Source: UBA6109 sp035366835 (lineage in GTDB: Bacteria; Desulfobacterota; Syntrophia; Syntrophales; UBA6109). Taken from it: a DNA stretch of 46,126 nt. A program made the translations under genes and the position numbers. The first letter of the stretch is position 1. Every line of letters starts with the position of its first letter. The notes under the pieces were generated by a model. That model was not told where the DNA came from, ran no database searches, and worked only from the letters and a program-made list of their open reading frames with translations. This document shows, piece by piece, positions 25,312 to 32,425 of this stretch. The stretch spans positions 1 to 46,126 of the forward strand of contig DAOSIS010000025.1 of NCBI GenBank assembly GCA_035366835.1. The letters are read 5' to 3'.

Positions 25312-25413
25312 GGAATTCCTGCGGGGCACCGGAGATCTTGCGGTGCAACCCCGATCCCTCCCGCCGCTTTGCGCACATCCTGCCGGGAACTTCTCCTCCC
25401 GGCCGTTCTCGCC

Positions 25414-25710
25414 TCAATGCCCCGGCGGAGGATCCGATCTTCCGCCGGCCCGATTCGAAAGAAAGTGCCCAACCGCCGTCAGCGTCAGACTGACGACAAG
25501 CACCACGGGGCCGGCATCGCCTTCCTTGCCGTAGAACAGCAGATAGAACGAAGGGAAAAGCAGCAGGAGCCCGGAGACGAGGAGAAAGCCGCCGGCGATC
25601 CGGCACAGCACCCGTTTCACGTCCGTCCGCCGCGCCCCCCTCTCCCGGATCACGGCAAGGAGGATGACGGGGATGAGAATGATCGGAATGATGATCCACT
25701 CAATGGTCAT
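25414..25710 (-). CDS. Small membrane protein of unknown function
   Basis: This 98-residue protein has two or three hydrophobic helices (WIIIPIILIPVILLAVI; IAGGFLLVSGLLLLFPSFYLLFY; GPVVLVVSLTLTAVGHFL) separated by a basic loop (RERGARRTDVKR). The C-terminal tail is Pro/Gly-rich. Its ATG overlaps the dinB stop codon (ATGA), which supports real translation by coupling. I do not recognise the family. It may share the SOS-type promoter of dinB. Confidence 0.65.
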   Translation of the reverse strand: MTIEWIIIPIILIPVILLAVIRERGARRTDVKRVLCRIAGGFLLVSGLLLLFPSFYLLFYGKEGDAGPVVLVVSLTLTAVGHFLSNRAGGRSDPPPGH

Positions 25711-26921
25711 GACGACGTTCCCGCTTCCTTTTGCCCGCTTGAATCCGCCGCATTTCTATTCTGCCCCAACGGGGCCGAATCGCCGCCGGGGATCTTTACG
25801 AGGTTCGTGAGCCGGACGCCGACCAGCCTGACCCTCCTGTCGAGAGCGACCCTCTTCAGACAGGCGAAGGCGGCCCTCCGTATTTCCTCCTCGGAAACCG
25901 AATGGTCCGGCATCGTGACGGCCCGGGTGAGGGTGCGAAAATCCTCGAACCGGATCTTGAGCGTCACGGTCCTGGCGCGGTAGCCCCTTTCGGTCAGATC
26001 GGACACGACCTCTTTCGTAAGCCCGGCGATCGTCCTGGCGATGACCTGCCAGTTCTTCACGTCGATCTGAAAGGTCGTCTCACGGCTGAACGATTTCGGC
26101 TCCCAGTGCGTGACGATCGGGCTCTCGTCCACCCCTCTTGCCGCTTCATGGAGGTATCCGCCGTAAGAGGGGCCGAAATGGCCGACAAGGGTTCCCAGAG
26201 ACAACGAGGCAAGTTGTCCGATGGTTTCGACGCCGATCTTCTTCAGATGCTCTTCGGTCTTGGGTCCGATCCCGTAGAGTTTCCGGATGGGCAAGGGCCA
26301 TAATCTGCCCGTGATGTCGTTTTCCGTGAGAACCGTCAGGCCGTCGGGTTTCTGCATATCCGAGGCGATCTTGGCGACCAGCTTGTTTGGGGCGATGCCG
26401 ATGGAGCAGGTCAGCCCCGTCGTCTCGCGGACGCCGGCCTTGATCCGTGCGGCGATGCCCTCATCGGAATCGGGTTCGTCGGAGATGTCGAGATACGCCT
26501 CGTCGATGCCCACATCCTCCATGCGCGCCGTGACGGACTGGAGCACGGCCTTGAACCGGCGGGACACGGCCGCGTAGGCCTCGTAGTCGACTGGAAGGAA
26601 GACGGCTTTGGGGCAGAGCTTCCAGGCGGTCCGCAGGGGCATGGCAGAGTGTATGCCGTATTTCCGCGCTTCGTAGTTCGCCGTGGAGACGACGCCCCTC
26701 CTGGCCGGATCCCCCACGCCGCCGATGACGACGGGTTTCCCCTTCAGGCCGGGATTCCTCTTCTCTTCGACGGCGGCGAAAAAGGCATCCATGTCGATGT
26801 GCAGGATTCTTCTCTTTGCAGGACCGGTCTCAGTCAAGGTCGTACGACTCTCTCGCGCCGTTCCTCTCGGCGTCGTCTGCGTGCGGGAGGCCCTCATCGT
26901 CAACGGACGGTCCGCCCGCAT
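25707..26921 (-). CDS. dinB: DNA polymerase IV (Y family)
   Basis: This translesion polymerase of about 404 residues has RILHIDMDAFFAAVEEKRNP (first catalytic Asp), GIDEAYLDIS (catalytic DE pair), TCSIGIAPNKLVAKIASDMQKPDG and the helix-hairpin-helix GIGPKTEEHLKKIGVETIGQLA, followed by the little-finger domain. The frame stays open up to 27014, but that TTG is the -35 box of the promoter, so translation must start later. ATG 26921 is the first after the promoter; ATG 26897 and a TTG just before RRILHIDMD are alternatives, and none has a strong ribosome binding site. The upstream LexA-like operator suggests SOS control. Confidence 0.92.
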   Translation of the reverse strand: MRADRPLTMRASRTQTTPRGTARESRTTLTETGPAKRRILHIDMDAFFAAVEEKRNPGLKGKPVVIGGVGDPARRGVVSTANYEARKYGIHSAMPLRTAWKLCPKAVFLPVDYEAYAAVSRRFKAVLQSVTARMEDVGIDEAYLDISDEPDSDEGIAARIKAGVRETTGLTCSIGIAPNKLVAKIASDMQKPDGLTVLTENDITGRLWPLPIRKLYGIGPKTEEHLKKIGVETIGQLASLSLGTLVGHFGPSYGGYLHEAARGVDESPIVTHWEPKSFSRETTFQIDVKNWQVIARTIAGLTKEVVSDLTERGYRARTVTLKIRFEDFRTLTRAVTMPDHSVSEEEIRRAAFACLKRVALDRRVRLVGVRLTNLVKIPGGDSAPLGQNRNAADSSGQKEAGTSS

Positions 26922-26984
26922 TCCGTACCGGGAAGGGGATCGCGTCGCCCGGATCGTCCGGATTTCCGCCTGCGATCCATGGCT

Positions 26985-27014
26985 GTTCTTATAGAACAGA
27001 CGTTCTATTGTCAA
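26985..27014 (-). promoter_or_regulatory. SOS-type promoter and LexA-like operator of dinB
   Basis: On the minus strand TTGACA (27014-27009) and TATAAG (26993-26988) frame a 15-base spacer that contains GAACGTCTGTTC (27005-26994), a GAAC-N4-GTTC palindrome of the Gram-positive LexA type. A third half-site, GAAC (26988-26985), follows after five bases. The operator overlaps both promoter elements, so bound repressor would block RNA polymerase. Confidence 0.75.
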
Positions 27015-27109
27015 GGGGCGTTTTTTCAGACCGTCTGTTTCCCCCGGCGGCTGCGCCGGAGGGCTTCACGCCTGAAAGCCCCTTGCGGCGTCAGCGGAGG
27101 ACATTTGCC

Positions 27110-27139
27110 TTGACAACGCAATCCCCTCTTCCCTACACT
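27110..27139 (+). promoter_or_regulatory. Candidate promoter of the TPR-caspase gene
   Basis: TTGACA and TACACT are spaced by 18 bases, about 64 bases ahead of ATG 27203. It is divergent from, and separate from, the dinB promoter. Confidence 0.6.
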
Positions 27140-27202
27140 CCCCCGAACGAAGAGCCCGTCCCGGCCAAGAAACCCGGCATCGGCAACTGGAGGGAAAGCC
27201 TC

Positions 27203-29419
27203 ATGGAGCAGCGGCGTTTTTGGACTTGGATGCTTCTCGCGATCGCGGGCCTGTCAGGATGCGCCGCACCTGAAGTGGCGCGGCGTCCCGCGTCGCCGGC
27301 GGTGGTGAAGGCATCGGCGCCGGTGAACGAACACCTGCGCCTGAACGATCTCGGCAACGCGGCCATCGCGAAGAAGGAGTATGACCAAGCGGTCAAATAC
27401 TACCGGGACGCCCTGGCCTACGCCCCCAACGACGCCGTCATCTGGGGGAACCTCGGAGGGGCTTATGGAGGAGCCGGCAACCATGGCGAGGCCATGAAGG
27501 CCCTCGACAAGTCCCTCGATCTGAATCCCAAGCATGACTACGCCCTGCGCGTGAAGGGAAGCCTGTTCCTGTCCCAGGGGAAATACGACGAAGCGATCAA
27601 GCATTACAGCCGGGCCGTCGAAGAGATCAAGCCGGACAACAGGAACGCCCTGTCCGATGCCTTGCTGGGGAGGGCAAAGGCCTCCTACATGGTCGGGAAA
27701 TACGCCGAGGCCCTGTCCGACTTCAAAGGATCCTTTGAAGCGGCCGACGTCGGGAACACCACGTTCCGTCAAGGGCTCTGCGGCTGGATCGCCTGGACGC
27801 ACTACTACCGGGGCGAATTCTCCGAGGCGATCCTGGAAGCCAACCGCGTCTTCGGATATTCCGGATCGGCGGATCATGCCGGCAACGTGATGAGCGCCTA
27901 TACCTGCAAGGCATTTTCCTATCTGGGGCTGGGGGACGGCGAAACGGCCCTGGCCATGATTCAAAAGGCGAAGGAATCCAACCCCCAATACAACCCCGAT
28001 GCGGAACTTGCCGCGATCTACTACATCCTGGGCGACAAGGAGCGTGCATGGCGGTACCGCGGCGGAGGGGGCATGGTCGGCGCGGAAGTCAGGGGCTATC
28101 GTCAGGGTGCGGTCAGCGGCGCGGAGGTGGTCCGGGCGACACCGGGAGGACCTGCCGAACAGGCGCGCCTCCTGGCCGGCGACGTCGTCATCCGGGTCAA
28201 TGGAACGGACGTCGGAAAAGTCGAGGATTTCATGGCAGCGGCAAGGAAACTGACCCCGGGCGCGACATCCAGGGTGACGATTCTGCGGGAAGGGACGGAG
28301 CGGGTCGTCCATCTTCGGGCCGCCTCAGCCGAGCCGCTGATGGAAGCCGATCCCCGCGTGGCCCTTCTGCTGGGGAAAAGAAAGGGCGGGCAGGAAATCC
28401 GGACGGCGAAGCTCTCTGCGCCGGAAGCCCCTTTGCAGGGCAGCCTCCCTCCCCTGCGTACCGACGCCCACGCACTGGTGATCGGGATCGACTATGCCGG
28501 AAGGACGGACATCCCTGTCCTGCAGTATGCGGCGGCGGATGCGCGCAAGGTGTACGACGTGCTGACGGACGCCCGCTACAGCGGCATCCCGAGGGAGAAT
28601 GCCGTCCTGCTGCTGAACGACAAGGCCACCAGGAACGGCATGAAGAGCGCGCTGCGGAGGATCCGGAACGAGAGCGGATACCTCTACATCTACTATTCCG
28701 GCCACGGGGCGCCGAAGACCAGGGGCGAAAAACTCGCGGATGCCTTCCTCGTGCCCTTCGACGCGGACATCACCAGTCCCGAGGCCCTGGATGACACGGG
28801 AATCAGGATTTCGGAAATCGAGGATCTCATGGAGGGCGGCGCTGCGAAAGGGATCGTCATGGCCCTGGACGCCTGTTTCACCGGCGGCGGCAAGTCGGTC
28901 ATCCCGAAGGGCGGCAAGCCGCTCGTCGGCATGCTGGCGACGGAGGGCCTGATCAAGCCGAAGGGCGCGCGCATGGCGGTCCTCACCTCTTCGGCGGCCA
29001 ATCAGCAGTCCTGGGAAGACGACGGGGAGATCAAGGGCGGGATCTTCAGCCACTTCCTCCTCGAAGGGCTCCGGGGTGCGGCGGACGCCGATGCGGACAG
29101 CTGGATCAACGTGGGCGAACTGTCGAACTACTTGAAAACTCATGTGCTGCAGACGGCGCGGCGGCTGAAGAATTCCGACCAGACGCCGCAGCTGATCGGC
29201 GCCGGGAACGTCGCCGTGGCCAAGAACTGGGAGCGGGCCCGCGTGATGGACGTCGACATCGCCAGGGCAAGCCTGAAAGCCGCTTTCGAACGGGGCGCCG
29301 TCACGCCCGAGCAGTTGAACAAGGCGATGGATGAAATCCGGTCCTCCCGGCGCTCCAAGACCCTCGACGCATTCCTGGGCGGCAAGATCGACGAAAGGAA
29401 ATTCGGGGAATTGTACTGA
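27203..29419 (+). CDS. Lipoprotein with TPR, PDZ and caspase-like (C14) domains
   Basis: This 738-residue protein has a lipoprotein signal (MLLAIAGLSGCA, lipobox LSGC). TPR-type helices run from about 45 to 285 (LGNAAIAKKEYDQAVKYYRDAL, GNLGGAYGGAGNHGEAMKAL and others). A PDZ domain follows at about 300-375 (GAEVVRATPGGPAEQARLLAGDVVIRVNG). The caspase-fold domain spans about 415-650, beginning HALVIGIDYAG, with His501 in YYSGHGAP and Cys558 in ALDACFTGGG. The C-terminal about 80 residues are helical and charged, ending FLGGKIDERKFGELY, slightly reminiscent of a SHOCT tail. ATG 27203 follows GGAGGGAAAG; the frame is open far upstream but that part is antisense to dinB. It should be a periplasm-facing membrane-anchored protease; PDZ and TPR suggest peptide or protein partners. 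Confidence 0.9.
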   Translation: MEQRRFWTWMLLAIAGLSGCAAPEVARRPASPAVVKASAPVNEHLRLNDLGNAAIAKKEYDQAVKYYRDALAYAPNDAVIWGNLGGAYGGAGNHGEAMKALDKSLDLNPKHDYALRVKGSLFLSQGKYDEAIKHYSRAVEEIKPDNRNALSDALLGRAKASYMVGKYAEALSDFKGSFEAADVGNTTFRQGLCGWIAWTHYYRGEFSEAILEANRVFGYSGSADHAGNVMSAYTCKAFSYLGLGDGETALAMIQKAKESNPQYNPDAELAAIYYILGDKERAWRYRGGGGMVGAEVRGYRQGAVSGAEVVRATPGGPAEQARLLAGDVVIRVNGTDVGKVEDFMAAARKLTPGATSRVTILREGTERVVHLRAASAEPLMEADPRVALLLGKRKGGQEIRTAKLSAPEAPLQGSLPPLRTDAHALVIGIDYAGRTDIPVLQYAAADARKVYDVLTDARYSGIPRENAVLLLNDKATRNGMKSALRRIRNESGYLYIYYSGHGAPKTRGEKLADAFLVPFDADITSPEALDDTGIRISEIEDLMEGGAAKGIVMALDACFTGGGKSVIPKGGKPLVGMLATEGLIKPKGARMAVLTSSAANQQSWEDDGEIKGGIFSHFLLEGLRGAADADADSWINVGELSNYLKTHVLQTARRLKNSDQTPQLIGAGNVAVAKNWERARVMDVDIARASLKAAFERGAVTPEQLNKAMDEIRSSRRSKTLDAFLGGKIDERKFGELY

Positions 29420-29421
29420 TT

Positions 29422-29447
29422 GCCGGACGGCCGGATGCCCGTCCGGC
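29422..29447. other. Hairpin after the TPR-caspase gene
   Basis: GCCGGACGG and CCGTCCGGC form a perfect 9-bp stem with an 8-base loop directly after the stop codon. No T-run follows. It may define the 3' end of the transcript or attenuate read-through to the small basic peptide. Confidence 0.45.
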
Positions 29448-29541
29448 TACGTCGCTATTGCATTGTAAGAGAAATCCGGGTAAATAGTCAGCCGCGGCGC
29501 GATCCGTCTCCGTGCCGGACAGACCGAAGGAGGAGAATCTC

Positions 29542-29640
29542 ATGGCCAAATCGGAAGACAGAAGAAAGGAACAGAAGAAGGCGCCCCAGAAGACGGCCAA
29601 GGAAAAGAGGCTGGCGAAACGGGAAAAGAAAACCAAGTGA
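29542..29640 (+). CDS. Very small lysine-rich basic protein, 32 aa
   Basis: The peptide begins MAKSEDRRKEQKKAPQKTAK and ends in a run rich in Lys, Arg and Glu. About half of its residues are Lys or Arg and it has no hydrophobic segment. The case for expression is the ribosome binding site GAAGGAGGAGAATCTC directly before ATG 29542, one of the strongest in the window. It lies between the TPR-caspase gene and the Ser/Thr kinase gene in the same orientation. I do not recognise a family. A nucleic-acid-binding or ribosome-associated role would fit the composition, but this is only inference. Confidence 0.65.
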   Translation: MAKSEDRRKEQKKAPQKTAKEKRLAKREKKTK

Positions 29641-29782
29641 TCCGCTGCCGTTCCGCTCCCGCCGGGACACGGCATCCCGGGGAGCGCGCAAAGCGGTTAT
29701 CCGGATCTCGCCGGGTGCGGATCCCCCGCACCCTCAGGGTGTTTCTTTCCGCCGACGGCAACGGCCGTCCGCGGCGGCCTTC

Positions 29783-31075
29783 ATGAAGAACTCCATCCCC
29801 AAGAAGATCGGCAAATACGGGATCATCCGGGAGCTCGGCTGCGGCAGCAGCGGCGTCGTTTACCTCGCGGTGGATCCCTTTACAGGGCGCGAAATCGCCA
29901 TCAAGCTCGCCAACCGGGAGATCTTCAACGATCCCGAGCAGGGTGCGCGCTACCGCCACATGTGGCAGAACGAGGCGAGCCTCGTGGGACGCCTGAATCA
30001 TCCCCACATCGTGGGAGTCTACGACGCGTTCGACAATGACCGGCAGGCCTTCATTGTCATGGAATACGTCGACGGCTCGACCCTCCTGCCCTTTACGAAG
30101 GCCGACAACCTCCTGCCGATCCGGGAGGTCGTGGAGATCGCCTTCAAGTGCTGTCTGGCCCTGGAGTACGCGAACCACTGCGGCCTGATCCACCGGGACA
30201 TCAAGCCCGCCAACATCCTGATGACCGGGGAAGGGAACATCAAGCTGACGGACTTCGGCGCCGCGCTCGTCATGCAGTCCGAAATCACGCAGCTGATCGG
30301 CATGGTCGGCTCCCCCGCCTACATGTCCCCGGAGCAGCTGGGCTGTGAGCCCCTGACGCTGCAGACGGACATCTTTTCCCTCGGGGTCGTCCTGTACCAG
30401 CTCCTGACGGGGCACCTGCCCTTCCAGGCGGACAACGACTTCGCCCTCGTCTACAAGATCATCCACGACGCCCATCCGCCCCTCCGGACGCTGAGGCGGG
30501 AGATCCCCCAAGAACTGGAGAGCATCGTCCACCGTGCCCTGGAGAAGAAATGCGCGCGCCGCTACTCCGACTGGACCACCTTCGCCACCGACCTGGTCAT
30601 GACGTTCAAGCACCTGGGAAAGGCCCAGGGCAGCATCACGGAGACGGAGAAGTTCAATCTCCTCAAGCCCCTCTCGTTTTTCATGGACTTCAGCGACATC
30701 GAGCTGTGGGAAACCCTGAGAATCAGCAAGTGGATCAGGCTGCCGGCGGGCAGGACCCTCCTCGCCGAAGGGAAGGGAAAGCGCGACAAGTTCTTCTACA
30801 TCCTCGTAGAGGGCAAGGTCCAGGTGACCAAGAGAGGACGGCCGCTGAGCGTGATCCAGGCGGGATCGAGCATCGGGGAGATGGCGTTCCTGAACGCGAA
30901 CGACGCGCCCCGGACGGCGACGGTCTCCACGATGACGCCCGTCACGCTCATCCGCATCGAGCCGGAGTCCCTCGCCAGTTCATCGCCTTCCCTGAGGGCG
31001 CGCTTCAACGGCGTGTTCATCCGCCTCCTGATCGAGCGGCTGACCTACGCGGATCATCTGCTGTCCTGCGGCTGA
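29783..31075 (+). CDS. Ser/Thr protein kinase fused to a cyclic nucleotide-binding domain
   Basis: This 430-residue protein carries a Hanks-type kinase (about 10-280): glycine loop ELGCGSSGVVY, Lys41 in IAIKLAN, HRDIKPAN with Asp139, DFG at 157-159 and SPAYMSPEQ. A cNMP-binding-type domain follows (about 305-425: MDFSDIELWETLRISKWIRLPAGRTLLAEG, FFYILVEGKVQV, IGEMAFL and PRTATVST). All kinase catalytic residues are intact. There is no transmembrane helix, unlike PknB-type kinases, so it is cytoplasmic and possibly tuned by a cyclic nucleotide, as in eukaryotic PKG but with the domain order reversed. ATG 29783 fits the kinase start; the frame is open upstream without support. Its neighbours are the basic peptide and a caspase lipoprotein. 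Confidence 0.9.
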   Translation: MKNSIPKKIGKYGIIRELGCGSSGVVYLAVDPFTGREIAIKLANREIFNDPEQGARYRHMWQNEASLVGRLNHPHIVGVYDAFDNDRQAFIVMEYVDGSTLLPFTKADNLLPIREVVEIAFKCCLALEYANHCGLIHRDIKPANILMTGEGNIKLTDFGAALVMQSEITQLIGMVGSPAYMSPEQLGCEPLTLQTDIFSLGVVLYQLLTGHLPFQADNDFALVYKIIHDAHPPLRTLRREIPQELESIVHRALEKKCARRYSDWTTFATDLVMTFKHLGKAQGSITETEKFNLLKPLSFFMDFSDIELWETLRISKWIRLPAGRTLLAEGKGKRDKFFYILVEGKVQVTKRGRPLSVIQAGSSIGEMAFLNANDAPRTATVSTMTPVTLIRIEPESLASSSPSLRARFNGVFIRLLIERLTYADHLLSCG

Positions 31076-31107
31076 CCGGAGGAACCGCCGCGGCGCGCCT
31101 TCCGGCC

Positions 31108-31446
31108 TTACTTCGTCTTCACCTTCAGCAGGTTGATGTCGGAAGCCGTCAGCCTGTCGCCCCAGCCCGCGAGCTTGCCGTTGACGAATACGATGGGGGT
31201 GCACTCTTCCTTCGCGGACAGCACGGTGGTCTCTTTTTCTTCCGTCCGGTAGTAGAGGATCGTGACCCGCTCCCCTCCGGACGCTTCATAGGACTCGCTC
31301 AGGGCGGGCACGCCCATGATCGTGCTGACCTCGTCCTGCGCCATTCCGGCTTTGAGCTTCATCAGATTCGCATTGTTCTTCACGATGGCCGGCGTGCACG
31401 AACAGACCAAAAAGAGAACCAAGACAACCGCAGCGATCTTTCTCAT
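31108..31446 (-). CDS. Small lipoprotein, DUF3192/BamE-like
   Basis: This 112-residue protein has the signal MRKIAAVVLVLFLVCSC (lipobox VCSC). The mature part has NLMKLKAGMAQDEVSTIMGVP, the helix-then-MG-P pattern found in DUF3192 and SmpA/BamE-like lipoproteins, followed by beta strands (VTILYYRTEEKE, CTPIVFVNGKLAGWGD). It lies 241 bases downstream of the HlyD-type gene in the same direction, so it could be the last gene of that operon or separate; an imperfect hairpin at 31520-31557 lies between. Its function is unknown; outer-membrane-side anchoring is likely. Confidence 0.75.
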   Translation of the reverse strand: MRKIAAVVLVLFLVCSCTPAIVKNNANLMKLKAGMAQDEVSTIMGVPALSESYEASGGERVTILYYRTEEKETTVLSAKEECTPIVFVNGKLAGWGDRLTASDINLLKVKTK

Positions 31447-31687
31447 AGGCCTCCCTTCCCCTCGAAATCCCGTTTTCACCTCTTCTGCCGGCCGGCGATC
31501 ACCATCGCCGACGCCCGTGCCGGTTGCCGGGATTGTCGGTCTCCCCGGCGTCACCGGATCGCTCCCCCGGCAGCGCATGTGCAACCCGAAGGGCATGGGG
31601 CTCCATAATACAAATGCCGGAAAAAGACAAGGAACGTTTCGCCCGCCGCGACAACGCAACGGCGGTTTCCCGCGGCCCGCCCCTGCG

Positions 31688-32419
31688 TCACTGCGGGAGA
31701 AAACGGACCGAGCAGTTCAGGCCCGCGCTGAGCTGGTGATCGGGGTTCGGGAGTTCGACGCGGACGCCGAAGGTGCCGCTGGCCGCATCGATCACCTCGT
31801 CGACCACCACGACCTTCCCCCGGTACACGCCGCCTGCGGGCGCTTCGGGCCTCACCTCCGCCGTCATCCCCTTGCGGATCTTCCGGTACATCGCCACCGG
31901 GACGACGATCTCCGCGTTGATCGGGTGCACGCGGGCGAGCGTCATGATGGACCCCTCTCCGACGTATTCCCCGGGGGAGAGTTTCCGCTTCACGACCACG
32001 CCGTCGATCGGGCTCGCAATGGTGCGCAGGCGCAGCTTCTCCGTCGCCTCCCGCAACTGCAGTTCCGTGAGCCGCACTTCCGTTTCCATCTCGTCCTTGT
32101 CGTGGATGGAGATCAACTGCTTCTGGTACAAATCCTCGTTTCTTTCGACCTTGCGCTTCCCGAACTCGAGGCGGGCGACGGCGAGATCCACGGCCGCCTT
32201 CTCCACACCCGCCTGCAGCCTCACCAGCACCTGGCCCTTCTTCACGCGGTCCCCGCGATCGGCCAGGACTTCCTCGATGATCCCGGGCGCCTGGCTGCTC
32301 AGCTCGACGATCGCGCTCGGTTCGAGCAGGCCCCTCAGGGAATCGGACGGCGCGGCCCCGAGGCACGGAAGGGCCAGGATCAGCAGACAGACACGGAGAA
32401 TGCGGATGGTGTTTCGCAT
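31688..32419 (-). CDS. HlyD/RND-type periplasmic adaptor (membrane-fusion) protein
   Basis: This 243-residue protein starts with a signal sequence (RVCLLILALPCLGAAPS) and contains a biotinyl-lipoyl-like half-motif (VELSSQAPGIIEEVLADRGDRVKKGQVLVRL), an alpha-helical hairpin (about 70-125), the second lipoyl half (IASPIDGVVVKRKLSPGEYVGEGS) and a beta-barrel domain. It is shorter than typical AcrA/HlyD proteins and lacks an extended C-terminal membrane-proximal domain. It starts 6 bases after the SecA-like stop, so the two are probably translationally coupled. No RND pump or TolC gene adjoins, which suggests that the partner is the SecA-like/M50 machinery upstream. Confidence 0.85.
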   Translation of the reverse strand: MRNTIRILRVCLLILALPCLGAAPSDSLRGLLEPSAIVELSSQAPGIIEEVLADRGDRVKKGQVLVRLQAGVEKAAVDLAVARLEFGKRKVERNEDLYQKQLISIHDKDEMETEVRLTELQLREATEKLRLRTIASPIDGVVVKRKLSPGEYVGEGSIMTLARVHPINAEIVVPVAMYRKIRKGMTAEVRPEAPAGGVYRGKVVVVDEVIDAASGTFGVRVELPNPDHQLSAGLNCSVRFLPQ

Positions 32420-32425
32420 CGTCTT

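Noticed and set aside
26922..27014. N-terminal extension of dinB from TTG 27014
   Set aside because: The TTG belongs to the -35 box of the promoter and the following codons are the LexA-like operator.
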